Assembly: GCF_039521925.1 (NCBI RefSeq)
Contig: NZ_BAAACY010000110.1
Span: 9,642 to 73,641, forward strand
DNA from: Virgibacillus salarius
GTDB lineage: Bacteria > Bacillota > Bacilli > Bacillales > Amphibacillaceae
Length of the DNA stretch: 64,000 bases
Direction: 5' to 3'
Both the position numbers and the translations under genes were made by a program. This document shows positions 26,316 to 34,854 of the stretch, piece after piece. The notes beneath the pieces are model-generated. The model did not search any database. It was not told the origin of the DNA and saw only the letters and a program-made list of their open reading frames with translations. Position 1 is the stretch's first letter. Every line of letters begins with the position of its first letter.

Positions 26316-27107
26316 TTATGTCTGATAAACTTCATACGCTTCTTCAGCTGTACCATTTTTATGAATAATTGTATTCAAACCAGCTACCACTTTTGATGGG
26401 TGTTCATTTTGCGTAATATTACGTCCTACAGCCACGCCTTTCGCTCCAGCATCCATACAATGCTTAACAAACTTAAAATAGGCTAACATGTCATTTGTCT
26501 TAGGTCCACCTAAGGCAAGCACAGGTCGTTGAGCAGCTTTCACAATCTCTACGTCACTAGCTTCACCAGAAAATCTAGTCTTAATAATATCAGCACCGAG
26601 CTCCGTCCCCATTCTTCCTGCAGAGGCGATGACTTCCGGTTGATTGGAGGCTTCACTACTTATCGCATAACCAAATGGTAATGTTTCGCACATAAATGGC
26701 ATATTCCACTTATCTGCTTCACGTGCCAAATTAGCAGCTATTTGATGTGAACTTGCTTCATTCGTAGTTCCTGGAAACGTCATTGAAATCACACCATCAG
26801 CACCGAGTTTTAATGCATCTTCAACTGTAATTAATCCAGTTGTATTTGGAACACTTGCATCAAACAGTTCTGTCGATATATCCGCACGTACTACCATGCC
26901 GACATTGGTAAAAGTATCAGCATATGTTTTAGCCATGCCATATGTCACAAGTACTGCATCTAGCCCATTTTCAATCATGCTTGGCAATTGAGCGATTGCC
27001 TTATCAATACCGGTCGTTTTCGTTGAAAAATAATACCCATCAAGAGCCAACGTTATTGACTTTCCATCTTTTGCAAATAGATTTGCCATTCGTCTAGTTT
27101 TTTGCAT
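26316..27107 (-). CDS. LsrF/DeoC-type class I aldolase
   Basis: TIM-barrel aldolase or thiolase of the LsrF/FbaB group (COG1830-like), 263 residues. Schiff-base Lys is in ADIIKTRFSGEA; other family blocks are KSITLALDGYYF, VLVTYGMAKTYAD, GADGVISMTFPGT and VAVGRNITQNEHPS. ATG at 27107 is five bases from GGGGAG; the upstream extension to 27176 is inside the leader terminator and is not coding. First gene of the sugar operon. LsrF processes phospho-AI-2, but no other lsr gene is clear here, so a sugar-phosphate aldolase is equally likely. Confidence 0.85.
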   Translation of the reverse strand: MQKTRRMANLFAKDGKSITLALDGYYFSTKTTGIDKAIAQLPSMIENGLDAVLVTYGMAKTYADTFTNVGMVVRADISTELFDASVPNTTGLITVEDALKLGADGVISMTFPGTTNEASSHQIAANLAREADKWNMPFMCETLPFGYAISSEASNQPEVIASAGRMGTELGADIIKTRFSGEASDVEIVKAAQRPVLALGGPKTNDMLAYFKFVKHCMDAGAKGVAVGRNITQNEHPSKVVAGLNTIIHKNGTAEEAYEVYQT

Positions 27108-27138
27108 GCTATCTCCCCAATTTCTATAATATAGACAA

Positions 27139-27228
27139 CAAAAAATCCCCACAACCAACTGACAGTTAACTGCCAATTATTGCAGGGATTCACCTAAGCA
27201 CATACCCAATTGTTAATGCTATTTTGTT
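27139..27228 (-). promoter_or_regulatory. Leader motif copy B and terminator upstream of the aldolase gene
   Basis: Minus strand: AACAAAATAGC (27228-27218), GGGTATGTGCTTAGGTGA, then 11-bp hairpin AATCCCTGCAA/TTGTGGGGATT (27190-27180 with 27154-27144, two G-U pairs) and six Ts. Matches copy A at 25597-25682. Confidence 0.75.
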
Positions 27229-27247
27229 GTCGACTTTCATTAATTTT

Positions 27248-27297
27248 ATCATATAGGATGGAGAACTATCTGTCAAGACTATTTGAATGCGCTTTCC
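27248..27297 (-). promoter_or_regulatory. Promoter of the sugar operon
   Basis: Minus strand TTGACA (27276-27271), 17 bases, TATGAT (27253-27248), a near-consensus sigma-A promoter. A cre-like sequence with two mismatches (27284-27297) lies just upstream. The transcript would carry a leader of about 134 bases. Confidence 0.75.
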
Positions 27298-27368
27298 TTA
27301 GGCGTTAGCAACATATAGCCTTAAAAAGGCAAGATGCTTTTGTAAGGGAAAGCTTTTACCTTAATGAA

Positions 27369-27935
27369 TTAAAAGAAGTATTCTGCTTCTTTCTTTTCGC
27401 GAATAGCTGTATATGTTTCGGTTAATGCAATTGTATCTTCCACTAAACGGTCAACTCGGAATCGCACATCATCATTAATTATTTCTTTTTGATAAAAGTC
27501 CTGTTCCTCAATAAATACATAAGACGGAACTATCTGTGCTTTCATATACGTTAAAATTGGTTTCAGTTGTTGTTCAAGGACCAAATAATGTTTTGGCGAA
27601 CCAGCAGTTACTAGCATACTTACAACTTTATGAAGAAATGCGTTTACTGGAAGTAAATCAAATATATTCTTTAACGTAGCTGGAATCGATGCTTGAAATA
27701 TAGGTGTTCCGATAATAATTGCATCTGCCTCCATAATTAATTGGGTAACATATTTTGTATCCCCTTCATAATCTAAATAATGACGGCCGTCACTGAACTG
27801 AACGTCATATTCTGCTAAATCCATGAAAGTAACGCCTACATGTGGATACGTATTCTTAATTGTTTTCATCGTATACTTTATAGCCGTGCTCGTTTTCGTA
27901 CCAATCTTTGACCCAGACATCGCAACAATTTTCAT
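27369..27935 (-). CDS. NADPH-dependent FMN reductase family protein
   Basis: Flavodoxin-like reductase of 188 residues: MKIVAMSGSKIGTKTSTAI loop, IIIGTPIFQASIPATLKNIF, and VTAGSPKHYLVLEQQLKP. It follows the luciferase-like oxidoreductase by nine bases, so it is the likely FMNH2 supplier of a two-component monooxygenase. The sequence is a paralogue of the protein at 18665. ATG at 27935 with GGAGG upstream. Confidence 0.88.
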   Translation of the reverse strand: MKIVAMSGSKIGTKTSTAIKYTMKTIKNTYPHVGVTFMDLAEYDVQFSDGRHYLDYEGDTKYVTQLIMEADAIIIGTPIFQASIPATLKNIFDLLPVNAFLHKVVSMLVTAGSPKHYLVLEQQLKPILTYMKAQIVPSYVFIEEQDFYQKEIINDDVRFRVDRLVEDTIALTETYTAIREKKEAEYFF

Positions 27936-27944
27936 TTTTTCCTC

Positions 27945-29003
27945 CTATTTTTCTGCTGTATATTTTTTAATGGCTGGTAGAATTTCAGCACCAATGATCT
28001 CGATATTTTTCTTTAAACGATCAAATGGAACACCACCAAAATCAATTTGGGCAATATAACGTTGATGCCCAAATAATTCATGCTGGTATAAGATTTTTTC
28101 AATAATCTGTTGTGGACTACCTATATTCATAACATTATGCGGATCTGCTCCTTGTGCAAAATGCTGTTTAGGAAATCCTTGTCCATTCGTTAGCTTCATT
28201 CCTTCATTTATATGAGGATACATTTCACGTAAAGCTTGCTGGGAAGTTTCTGCTGCATAAAAGAAGCCAGCAGTCGCGACTGGTAGCTTAGATGAATCGT
28301 GCCCACTTTTATTAGCAGCTTCACGATATGCATCAATCGAACGTTTAAAGCTTGTAGCTGGACCACCTAAATGAGCAAGAAACATTGGAACTCCAGCGTA
28401 ACCAGCCTTGATGGCGCTAGCCGAAGAACCACCAACAGCTCGCCAAATTGGCATAGAATCATTTTTCGGACGTGGGAGAACTTCAGCGCTATTTAACGGC
28501 GCACGAAATTCACCTTGCCAATTAACTATCTTCTCTCGATTGATTTTTAATAACAATTCGAACTTTTCCTCAAACAATGCTTCATAATCGTGTACATCAT
28601 AGCCCAATAAATCAAATAATCCAATCCTTGATGCACGCCCAGCTACAATCTCAGCTCTTCCCTTTGAAATGAGATCAATGGTTGCAAAATTCTCATATAC
28701 TCGTACTGGATCAGATGTGCTTATAATCGTCGAAGAACTTGCAAGCTTTATCTTTTCTGTTGCTTGGGCAATTGCTGCTAATACTACGGCGTGTGCCTGC
28801 GTTGCAAAATACTCCTGATGGCTCTCCCCAACACTAAAGAAATCGATACCTGCTTGTTCAGCTAACTTAGCAAATTCAATTATTTCATGTATACGTTCTT
28901 GTGCAGAGATACGTTCTGCTGTTTTAGGATTTGGCAGGTGGTCCCCTAGTGTATAGATGCCAAACTCCATTCCTTTACGTCGATCAATGCGATAAGTTTC
29001 CAT
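27945..29003 (-). CDS. LLM-class flavin-dependent oxidoreductase (luciferase-like)
   Basis: FMNH2-dependent monooxygenase of the bacterial luciferase fold, 352 residues. Blocks: MEFGIYTLGDHLPNP, FAKLAEQAGIDFFSVGESHQEYF, LASSSTIISTSDPVRVYENF, DLISKGRAEIVAGRASR, PIWRAVGGSSASAIKAG. ATG at 29003 with AAAGGTGG upstream. Partnered with an FMN reductase and divergent from an HxlR regulator; this set often answers electrophile, quinone or thiol stress. The substrate is unknown. Confidence 0.88.
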   Translation of the reverse strand: METYRIDRRKGMEFGIYTLGDHLPNPKTAERISAQERIHEIIEFAKLAEQAGIDFFSVGESHQEYFATQAHAVVLAAIAQATEKIKLASSSTIISTSDPVRVYENFATIDLISKGRAEIVAGRASRIGLFDLLGYDVHDYEALFEEKFELLLKINREKIVNWQGEFRAPLNSAEVLPRPKNDSMPIWRAVGGSSASAIKAGYAGVPMFLAHLGGPATSFKRSIDAYREAANKSGHDSSKLPVATAGFFYAAETSQQALREMYPHINEGMKLTNGQGFPKQHFAQGADPHNVMNIGSPQQIIEKILYQHELFGHQRYIAQIDFGGVPFDRLKKNIEIIGAEILPAIKKYTAEK

Positions 29004-29120
29004 TGTTCATCCACCTTTCCAATTACCTCTTATAGTGTTATTGTAGTTTATAACCATCACAAATATAAGTACGCACTTTAAGGTGACCTAGTATACAAAA
29101 TGATACTTAGGAGGAATAGA

Positions 29121-29468
29121 ATGGATAAAATACCAGAAGAATGTCGTGTAGAAGATGCTTTAGGTATACTTGTTGGTAAATGGAAACCAATAATCCTTTT
29201 ATATTTATTACAAGAAGGAACGAAACGCTTTAATGAGCTAAGAAAAAGGATGCCCGAGATTACCCAAAAGATGTTAACGAAGCAATTGAGGGAATTGGAA
29301 GAAGAAGATATTATTCAGCGGGTGGTTTACCCACAGGTTCCCCCTAAGGTGGAATATTCCATTACGGAGTACGGAAAAACCTTAGAACCAATTTTGGAAG
29401 CCATGCATGAATGGGGAACTAAACATACATTGCATAAATTAAAAAAAGAGGAACATAGAATGAAATAA
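29121..29468 (+). CDS. HxlR-family transcriptional regulator
   Basis: Small MarR-like winged-helix regulator, 115 residues. HxlR pattern: C-x-V-E-D-A-L-G-I-L-V-G-K-W-K near the start with Cys8, FNELRKRMPEITQKML, then LEEEDIIQRVVYPQVPPKVEYSITEYG. In relatives such as YodB and HypR the N-terminal Cys is the redox switch. ATG at 29121 is six bases after TTAGGAGG; 21 upstream bases are not needed. Divergent from the LLM/FMN reductase pair, its likely target. Confidence 0.88.
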   Translation: MDKIPEECRVEDALGILVGKWKPIILLYLLQEGTKRFNELRKRMPEITQKMLTKQLRELEEEDIIQRVVYPQVPPKVEYSITEYGKTLEPILEAMHEWGTKHTLHKLKKEEHRMK

Positions 29469-29534
29469 CCACTATTAACGAAAGCTTGAAGACAAGCGTA
29501 TTTTAATTAAAGAATAGTACGCATAACTAATATG

Positions 29535-29717
29535 ATAAAGTGAAACTTCAATCAGTGGAGATATTGTATATTCTCCCACTGATTGTTCGTACCACAAGGG
29601 TATGACCTAAAGGCCCTAGAATCAATCGGACATTTACTGGCAGTCAATCCCCTCTTATTCATATTGGTTCCACTTTATTGAAATGGGATCTTACTGCCAG
29701 TTAGATGTGGGATAAAG
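29535..29717 (+). repeat. Dispersed repeat family R1, full copy
   Basis: About 183 bp. Hairpin 1: AATCAGTGG...CCACTGATT. Then CCTAAAGGCC, ATCAATCGG and hairpin 2: ACTGGCAGT...ACTGCCAGT. Ends with a CAGTTAGATGTGGGATAAAG version of the family tail. The R2 repeat follows 19 bases later. Confidence 0.82.
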
Positions 29718-29735
29718 TTTCTCCGGAAATATACT

Positions 29736-29917
29736 TCGTTTTCCTTAGGTGGCTAGAGAGCCTCCTCGTGCTGGCACACTGTAAGGTCTCACCGGTATCT
29801 TTCCTCTTTAGGATTAAGGAAAGCTTCGGCAGCGATACAGAAAAAGCGCTCTTCTTTTTCAAGAAGTCTCGTATATCTCCGGAGATAGAGTAGTGCCTTA
29901 GGTCCATAGAATAGACC
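29736..29917 (+). repeat. Dispersed repeat family R2, copy 1
   Basis: About 180 bp, matching the reverse complement of 44083-44270. Shared blocks include GAGCCTCCTCGTGCTGGCACA, CTTCGGCAGCGATACA, TTCTT...TTCAAG, CTCGTATATCTCCG and a closing GGTCC...AGACC. No conserved frame was seen. Confidence 0.7.
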
Positions 29918-29966
29918 CGCCTGTAATAATCGTAATATTTACTTATCTATTGAAAAGGCATAAAGT

Positions 29967-31058
29967 CTATTCTTTTAATGCTGTTATTAGGACATCTAGG
30001 TTTTGATACATAAGTGAAAAATAATCCTGCTCATTTTGTATATCTTCTTCAGTAAGAACAGATAAATTATGCAGGTCAAGCGACTTTACATTTGTTTCAT
30101 TTTGAATAACTTTCGCTACTTTTGGCTCTACATTCTGTTCAAACAATAAATAGTTAATCTCATGGTCATCGACAATATTTATAACATCCACTAGCTGCTG
30201 TTGAGATGGTTCATTGGATGGAGATAATCCAGAAATAGCAATTTGCTTAATCCCATAAGCCTCTTCCCAATATCCATATGCTGCATGGGTAACTAAGATT
30301 TCATTTCTACTTTGTGCTTGAATTTTTTCATGATAACTTTTGTTTAGTTCTTCTAATTTGGATTTCAAATCCGTAAAATTATTTTCAAATTCCGCTTCTG
30401 CTTCAGGCTGTAATTCTACTAATAAATCTTTAATATTTTCAGCAATCGTGATAGCTCGATTTGGATCTAACCAGACATGCGGGTCTTTGTCACCATGATT
30501 ATGGTGATGTTCCTCAGGTTCCTCGTCATGATTATGGGACTCTTGTGTATGCTCTTCTGTTTCATGGTCTTCCTGTCCATAATCGTGATGGTGCGTTTCT
30601 TCTTCCTCTTCCATCTCATTATGATGATGTCCATGGTCATGGTCATTTTCTTCGACATGACTGTGATGATGCTTATGCTCTAATAAAGGTATTCCTTTAG
30701 ATGCTTCTAGTACAGTAACACCTTCGTCTTTTAATGCTTCCTTGATACTTTCCGCATAAGCTTCCATTTGGGCTCCGTTGTATATAAATCCATCCGCCTT
30801 AGCAATCTCAACCATTGTCTTGGATGTAGGCTCATATGTATGAGCATCTGCACCTAAAGGTAGAATCGATTCCACTTCCACATGCTCTCCACCTATTTGC
30901 TCTGTAAAATAGGTCAAAGGATATAACGTTGTATAAATTTGTAACACCTTATGATTTTCACCAGCTTCCGACACAGATACTTCCTTCGCTACATTGCAGC
31001 CAGTCAAAAATAAAATAATAAAAGCAATATAGATACTAAACTTATAATATTTTTCCAA
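29967..31058 (-). CDS. znuA: Zinc ABC transporter substrate-binding lipoprotein (ZnuA/AdcA-like)
   Basis: Cell-surface metal-binding receptor, 363 residues, cluster 9 SBP family. Lipobox LTGC near residue 20. A long His/Asp/Glu-rich loop (about residues 127-190, blocks such as HKHHHSH, HDHGHHH, EEHHHNH) is typical of zinc receptors. Metal-site regions: GADAHTYEPT, DPHVWLDPN, VTHAAYGYW and LLFEQNVEP. Start is TTG at 31058, seven bases after AAGGAGGAG. A Zur-type box (31081-31100) lies just upstream. No ZnuB/ZnuC gene is adjacent, so it must share a permease elsewhere. Confidence 0.9.
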   Translation of the reverse strand: MEKYYKFSIYIAFIILFLTGCNVAKEVSVSEAGENHKVLQIYTTLYPLTYFTEQIGGEHVEVESILPLGADAHTYEPTSKTMVEIAKADGFIYNGAQMEAYAESIKEALKDEGVTVLEASKGIPLLEHKHHHSHVEENDHDHGHHHNEMEEEEETHHHDYGQEDHETEEHTQESHNHDEEPEEHHHNHGDKDPHVWLDPNRAITIAENIKDLLVELQPEAEAEFENNFTDLKSKLEELNKSYHEKIQAQSRNEILVTHAAYGYWEEAYGIKQIAISGLSPSNEPSQQQLVDVINIVDDHEINYLLFEQNVEPKVAKVIQNETNVKSLDLHNLSVLTEEDIQNEQDYFSLMYQNLDVLITALKE

Positions 31059-31080
31059 GTCGCTTCTCCTCCTTCATAAA

Positions 31081-31100
31081 AAACGTAATCATTACGATTT
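31081..31100 (-). promoter_or_regulatory. Zur box upstream of znuA
   Basis: AACGTAATCATTACGATT, one mismatch from the palindrome AATCGTAAT-N-ATTACGATT, the Bacillus Zur operator. Lies between the S14 and znuA genes. Confidence 0.8.
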
Positions 31101-31155
31101 ATATGCAAGAGGTAACCAATCAATGTAGGATATAGTTATTATTAATTTTTCCATC

Positions 31156-31428
31156 CTACCAGCTTGATTTCTTGACTCCTGGTAGTTGCCCCTTATGGGC
31201 ATAATCTCTAAATGCGATTCGTGACATACCAAATTTCCTTAGGTACCCCTTTGGTCTACCGGTTACTTGACATCGATTTGTTAATCTTGTTGGTGAAGAA
31301 TCTCTCGGTAGCTTTCGTAATGCTTCATAATCACCTTTTGCTTTTAATTCTCTACGAATCTCAGCATACTTTTTTACCATTGCCTGACGTTTTTTCTCTT
31401 TGACTACTTTTGCTTTTTTAGCCACCAT
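31156..31428 (-). CDS. rpsN: Zinc-independent 30S ribosomal protein S14 (RpsNB/YhzA type)
   Basis: Alternative S14 of about 90 residues without the two C-x-x-C zinc pairs of the housekeeping form; the only Cys is in TNRCQVTGRPKGYLRKFGMSR. In B. subtilis this form replaces zinc-bound S14 in zinc starvation and is repressed by Zur. A perfect Zur box lies 46 bp upstream (31474-31498). It is followed by znuA with its own box. ATG with GGAGGG upstream. Confidence 0.93.
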   Translation of the reverse strand: MVAKKAKVVKEKKRQAMVKKYAEIRRELKAKGDYEALRKLPRDSSPTRLTNRCQVTGRPKGYLRKFGMSRIAFRDYAHKGQLPGVKKSSW

Positions 31429-31473
31429 ATCCCTCCTTTCTAAATTTCATGCTTCAATATAAGAAGTCGCACA

Positions 31474-31498
31474 TTAAATCGTAATGATTACGATTAAA
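31474..31498 (-). promoter_or_regulatory. Zur box upstream of the S14 gene
   Basis: TTAAATCGTAAT-G-ATTACGATTAAA with a perfect 9-1-9 core (AATCGTAAT/ATTACGATT). Matches the Bacillus Zur consensus. A further half-site GATTACG lies near 31528. Confidence 0.88.
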
Positions 31499-31626
31499 TA
31501 TTATACTTATAATCGTTGGTTTTGTAAATAGTAACGATTACGTTTTATGAAAGATTAGTTCAAATAGTTGGTTTTCTACCTATAAATGTGTAACCTTGAA
31601 ATAAGAATAAGAAGGGGTGAATCGAA

Positions 31627-32469
31627 ATGAACCTATCTATACCAGAAGTCACTTTAAATGATGGGATGGCTGTACCTTTTGTCGGTTTTGGTACATATAA
31701 ACTAAATGGGAATCAAGGTGTAACAGCAATTAGCAATGCGATACATGCAGGTTATCGATTAATCGATACGGCGTATAATTATGAGAATGAAGGAACAGTC
31801 GGAGAAGCAGTGCGTCGAAGTTCTGTCCATAGAGAGGATTTAATAATTACATCGAAATTACCAGGTCGTTACCAAGCCTATGACAAGGCTATAACTACTA
31901 TTCAAGAATCCCTATATCGAGCGAATTTATCTTATTACGATTTATATCTTATACATTGGCCAAATCCAAAGCAGAATACGTATATCGAAGCATGGCAAGC
32001 ATTAATAGATGCCAAGAAATGGGGACTCATTCGTTCAATTGGGGTATGTAATTTTCTACCTGAGCATTTGGAACGTTTAGAAGAAGAAACTGGTGTGCTG
32101 CCAAGCCTCAACCAAATTGAACTACATCCATTTTTCAATCAGGAAGAACAGAGAAAATGGCATGAAAAGCATAACATTCGTACACAATCATGGAGTCCAT
32201 TGGCGCGAGCAAATGAGGTATTACAAAATGAAATAATTAATGACATAGCGAAAAACCATCAAAAATCTAATTCGCAGATTATCTTACGCTGGCATTATCA
32301 GCTTGGTTCTATTGCAATTCCGAAGTCTGCTGCATACGAGCGACAGCTTGAGAATATATCCATTTTTGATTTTTCTTTAGAAGAGTCGGAAATGGAGGCA
32401 ATCGCAACCCTAACTCGACCGGATGGTAGAAATAAAGACCAAGACCCTGCAACCTATGAAGAATTTTAA
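31627..32469 (+). CDS. Aldo/keto reductase (YvgN/YtbE-like)
   Basis: NADPH-dependent carbonyl reductase, 280 residues, TIM barrel. Catalytic tetrad visible: Asp47 and Tyr52 (RLIDTAYNYENE), Lys77 (ITSKLPG), and His in LYLIHWPNP. C-terminal cofactor segment AIPKSAAYERQLENISIFDF. ATG with AGGGGTG upstream. Broad-specificity methylglyoxal or aldehyde detoxification is the usual role. Divergent from the Zur-controlled S14 gene; whether Zur touches it is unclear. Confidence 0.9.
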   Translation: MNLSIPEVTLNDGMAVPFVGFGTYKLNGNQGVTAISNAIHAGYRLIDTAYNYENEGTVGEAVRRSSVHREDLIITSKLPGRYQAYDKAITTIQESLYRANLSYYDLYLIHWPNPKQNTYIEAWQALIDAKKWGLIRSIGVCNFLPEHLERLEEETGVLPSLNQIELHPFFNQEEQRKWHEKHNIRTQSWSPLARANEVLQNEIINDIAKNHQKSNSQIILRWHYQLGSIAIPKSAAYERQLENISIFDFSLEESEMEAIATLTRPDGRNKDQDPATYEEF

Positions 32470-32503
32470 GGAGAAACATTGATTAGTCAGAAATAAAACA
32501 AGT

Positions 32504-32550
32504 ACTGTCTGACCCTAAAAGAGACAAATACGTCTCTGAGATCAGACAGT
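32504..32550 (+). terminator. Hairpin after the aldo/keto reductase gene
   Basis: ACTGTCTGA/TCAGACAGT outer stem with inner GAGAC/GTCTC. Little T-run (ATAACCTTT), so terminator strength is uncertain. Confidence 0.6.
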
Positions 32551-32898
32551 ATAACCTTTCAAACATTCCGACGTTACCATTGTCTAGCTTTCGAACTCTT
32601 TAATTCTGCTATATTCATCCATCATCCATGCCATAATTTATGAATTTTAGATACATCCGGGTATTACTGATCTGAAGAATGCAAACTGTCTTTCAAAAAA
32701 GTTTATGTAGCTACTAATCAGCACCAAGTCAACATGCGGTTAGCAACTTATATCGTTGGTATTCGAAAAATGGCAGAGGCTTCTCTTTTAGAGGCTGGGT
32801 GTAATTATTAGGAAAATTTCTGAACGACTTCGCTTACAGTATAAACAAAATAGCCGGGATATTTTCAAACGCAGAGTAGAAAGATACATACATTAATT
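32551..32898. other. Non-coding stretch before the R3 repeat
   Basis: No gene supported. Contains short stretches such as GAGGCTGGGTG reminiscent of the neighbouring repeat. Confidence 0.35.
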
Positions 32899-33066
32899 GA
32901 GGCTGAGACAAAAGAATGAAGAAACAATTAAAACTGAACGTTGATTAGTTGACATTAATCCGTGCACGCGGAAAGCGGGTATATTTTCACGGGGCGGCGA
33001 TGATACTTCTATTTATAACATGATTATTCGTATTTTGAGTAAAAAGTTGTGTTTTGTCCCAGCTTC
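32899..33066. repeat. R3: MITE-like intergenic repeat with terminal inverted repeats
   Basis: 168 bp bounded by GAGGCTGAGACAAAA and, inverted, GAAGCTGGGACAAAA (13 of 15 match). Interior includes CGCGGAAAGCGGG and CACGGGGCGGCG. This type of GGCTGRGACAAAA-ended element is common between genes in Bacillaceae. No transposase inside. Confidence 0.75.
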
Positions 33067-33384
33067 TTTTATTAAAAATAGCATACAGCATATCCCCTAA
33101 TTGGATTAGTAAAAATAAGGATGTAGATAAAGCTATCATTGACAAATTAGGATACAAAAAACTATGTTTCTCAAAATAAGTAGACATAACATATTCATTT
33201 GTAAGTAAGCTTAAGCCTACCGTCCTCACGGAGAAGAATTGTTTTTATACGAACACACTTTGTATACACCCACTATATTATTAACAAAAATAGATTGACA
33301 ATTTTATAATTTCTAATTAAAATAATTTTTATTCTTTTAAAAAATGTTATTATTGTTACGACTTTACTAGATGGGGGATACAAT

Positions 33385-34842
33385 ATGAGCATCGCTATAA
33401 AAAAACGAAAAATCAATATTTGGTGGTCACTCGTTCCATTAATAGTTATGATTATTGCAATGCTTTTAACCATTGTTGTTTTTGAAGGTGAACCTCACAT
33501 ACCACTCATTATCGGTACAGGGGTTGCTGCTTTGATAGCTTGGAAACAAGGTTATAATTGGAAAGAAATCGAAGAAATGATGTTTCAAGGAATTAAACTC
33601 GCTCTCCCGGCAGTACTTATCATCATGCTTGTCGGACTGACTATTGGTGCTTGGATTGGTGGTGGCGTGGTAGCTACAATGATTTATTTTGGCTTAAAAA
33701 TTATTTCACCATCCATTTTTTTGGTAACGATTACAATCATATGTGGTATTGTTGCATTGACAGTTGGAAGCTCATGGGCAACAATGGGGACAATCGGTGT
33801 TGCCGGCATGGGTATCGGTATGAGTATGGGAATTCCCGTACCGATGGTAGCAGGTGCGGTTATTTCTGGATCCTATTTTGGCGATAAAATGTCGCCACTA
33901 TCTGATACAACAAACCTTGCATCTGGTTTAACAAACACAGATTTATTTGTGCACATTAAGCATATGTTTTATACAACTTTCCCTGGACTACTGATTTCTC
34001 TGTTTGTTTTCGCTTACTTGGGAAAAGATTTCGGCAGGAATACCATTGAGAATGCTAATATTCAACAAACCATTGCAGATATGCAAGCGAATTTTGTTAT
34101 CTCACCATATCTTTTGTTGATTCCATTACTTGTGATTATTTTGGTAGCATTAAAGGTACCAGCGATTCCTTCAATCGCTGTAGGAATTATTATGGGATTC
34201 CTATCTGAAATTATCATTCAAGGAGATACCATAGCCAGCGCACTAAATGTGTTACAAAATGGCTATTCCATTAACACGTCAAATGAGATGGTTTCTGAAC
34301 TATTTAATCGCGGTGGATTAATGTCAATGATGTATACTGTATCCATGACAATTGTTGCCATGACGTTTGGTGGTATACTGGAATACTCTGGTATGCTGCA
34401 AGCTATGATGGATCAGCTTTTGAAAATTGTAAAATCGACTGGTTCTCTTATTGCATCAACGATCGGTGCTTGCTTTTTGACTAATGCTACTTGTTCAGAA
34501 CAATATATCTCCATCGTTGTACCATCGCGAATGTTTGCCAAAGTATATTATGATAGTGGACTACATTCGAAAAATCTATCCCGATCATTAGAGGATGGCG
34601 GTACGTTAACATCTGTCTTTATACCGTGGAATACGTGTGGTGTGTTTATATATGGCACATTAGGTGTACATGCTTTTGCCTATGCACCATACGCTATTTT
34701 GAATTTTACAGTTCCATTAATCGGACTACTCTATGCCTTTACCGGATTTACGATTGCAAAAATGGATAGAAATCAAGCTAATGATATCAATACCTTAGAA
34801 AATGAAGAAACTAGAGAAAAGAAAAGTAAACATTATATATAG
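33385..34842 (+). CDS. nhaC: NhaC-family Na+/H+ antiporter
   Basis: Membrane antiporter of 485 residues with about 11-12 hydrophobic segments. NhaC marks: LPAVLIIMLVGLTIGAWIGGG, TVGSSWATMGTIGVAGMGIG, ISGSYFGDKMSPLSDTTNLA and TNATCSEQYISIVVPSRMFA. ATG with GGGGGA upstream. Fits salt/alkali tolerance, but many NhaC proteins exchange small organic anions (malate/lactate type). Followed by a broken dipeptide epimerase and a GNAT gene, suggesting a former amino-acid or dipeptide module. Confidence 0.9.
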   Translation: MSIAIKKRKINIWWSLVPLIVMIIAMLLTIVVFEGEPHIPLIIGTGVAALIAWKQGYNWKEIEEMMFQGIKLALPAVLIIMLVGLTIGAWIGGGVVATMIYFGLKIISPSIFLVTITIICGIVALTVGSSWATMGTIGVAGMGIGMSMGIPVPMVAGAVISGSYFGDKMSPLSDTTNLASGLTNTDLFVHIKHMFYTTFPGLLISLFVFAYLGKDFGRNTIENANIQQTIADMQANFVISPYLLLIPLLVIILVALKVPAIPSIAVGIIMGFLSEIIIQGDTIASALNVLQNGYSINTSNEMVSELFNRGGLMSMMYTVSMTIVAMTFGGILEYSGMLQAMMDQLLKIVKSTGSLIASTIGACFLTNATCSEQYISIVVPSRMFAKVYYDSGLHSKNLSRSLEDGGTLTSVFIPWNTCGVFIYGTLGVHAFAYAPYAILNFTVPLIGLLYAFTGFTIAKMDRNQANDINTLENEETREKKSKHYI

Positions 34843-34854
34843 GTAGAGATAATT

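Noticed and set aside
21000..27300. Complete AI-2 (lsr) uptake and processing operon
   Set aside because: The aldolase and kinase are LsrF- and distantly LsrK-like, but there is no LsrB/A/C/D/G/R and the kinase looks more like a xylulose kinase.
30461..30700. Short repetitive tract that could be taken for a tandem array
   Set aside because: It is the His/Asp/Glu codon-rich loop of the ZnuA-like protein.
32987..33229. Leftward 80-codon frame with a hydrophobic stretch
   Set aside because: Its C-terminal third is encoded by the R3 repeat and there is no convincing ribosome site; at best a fragment of a lost small membrane protein.
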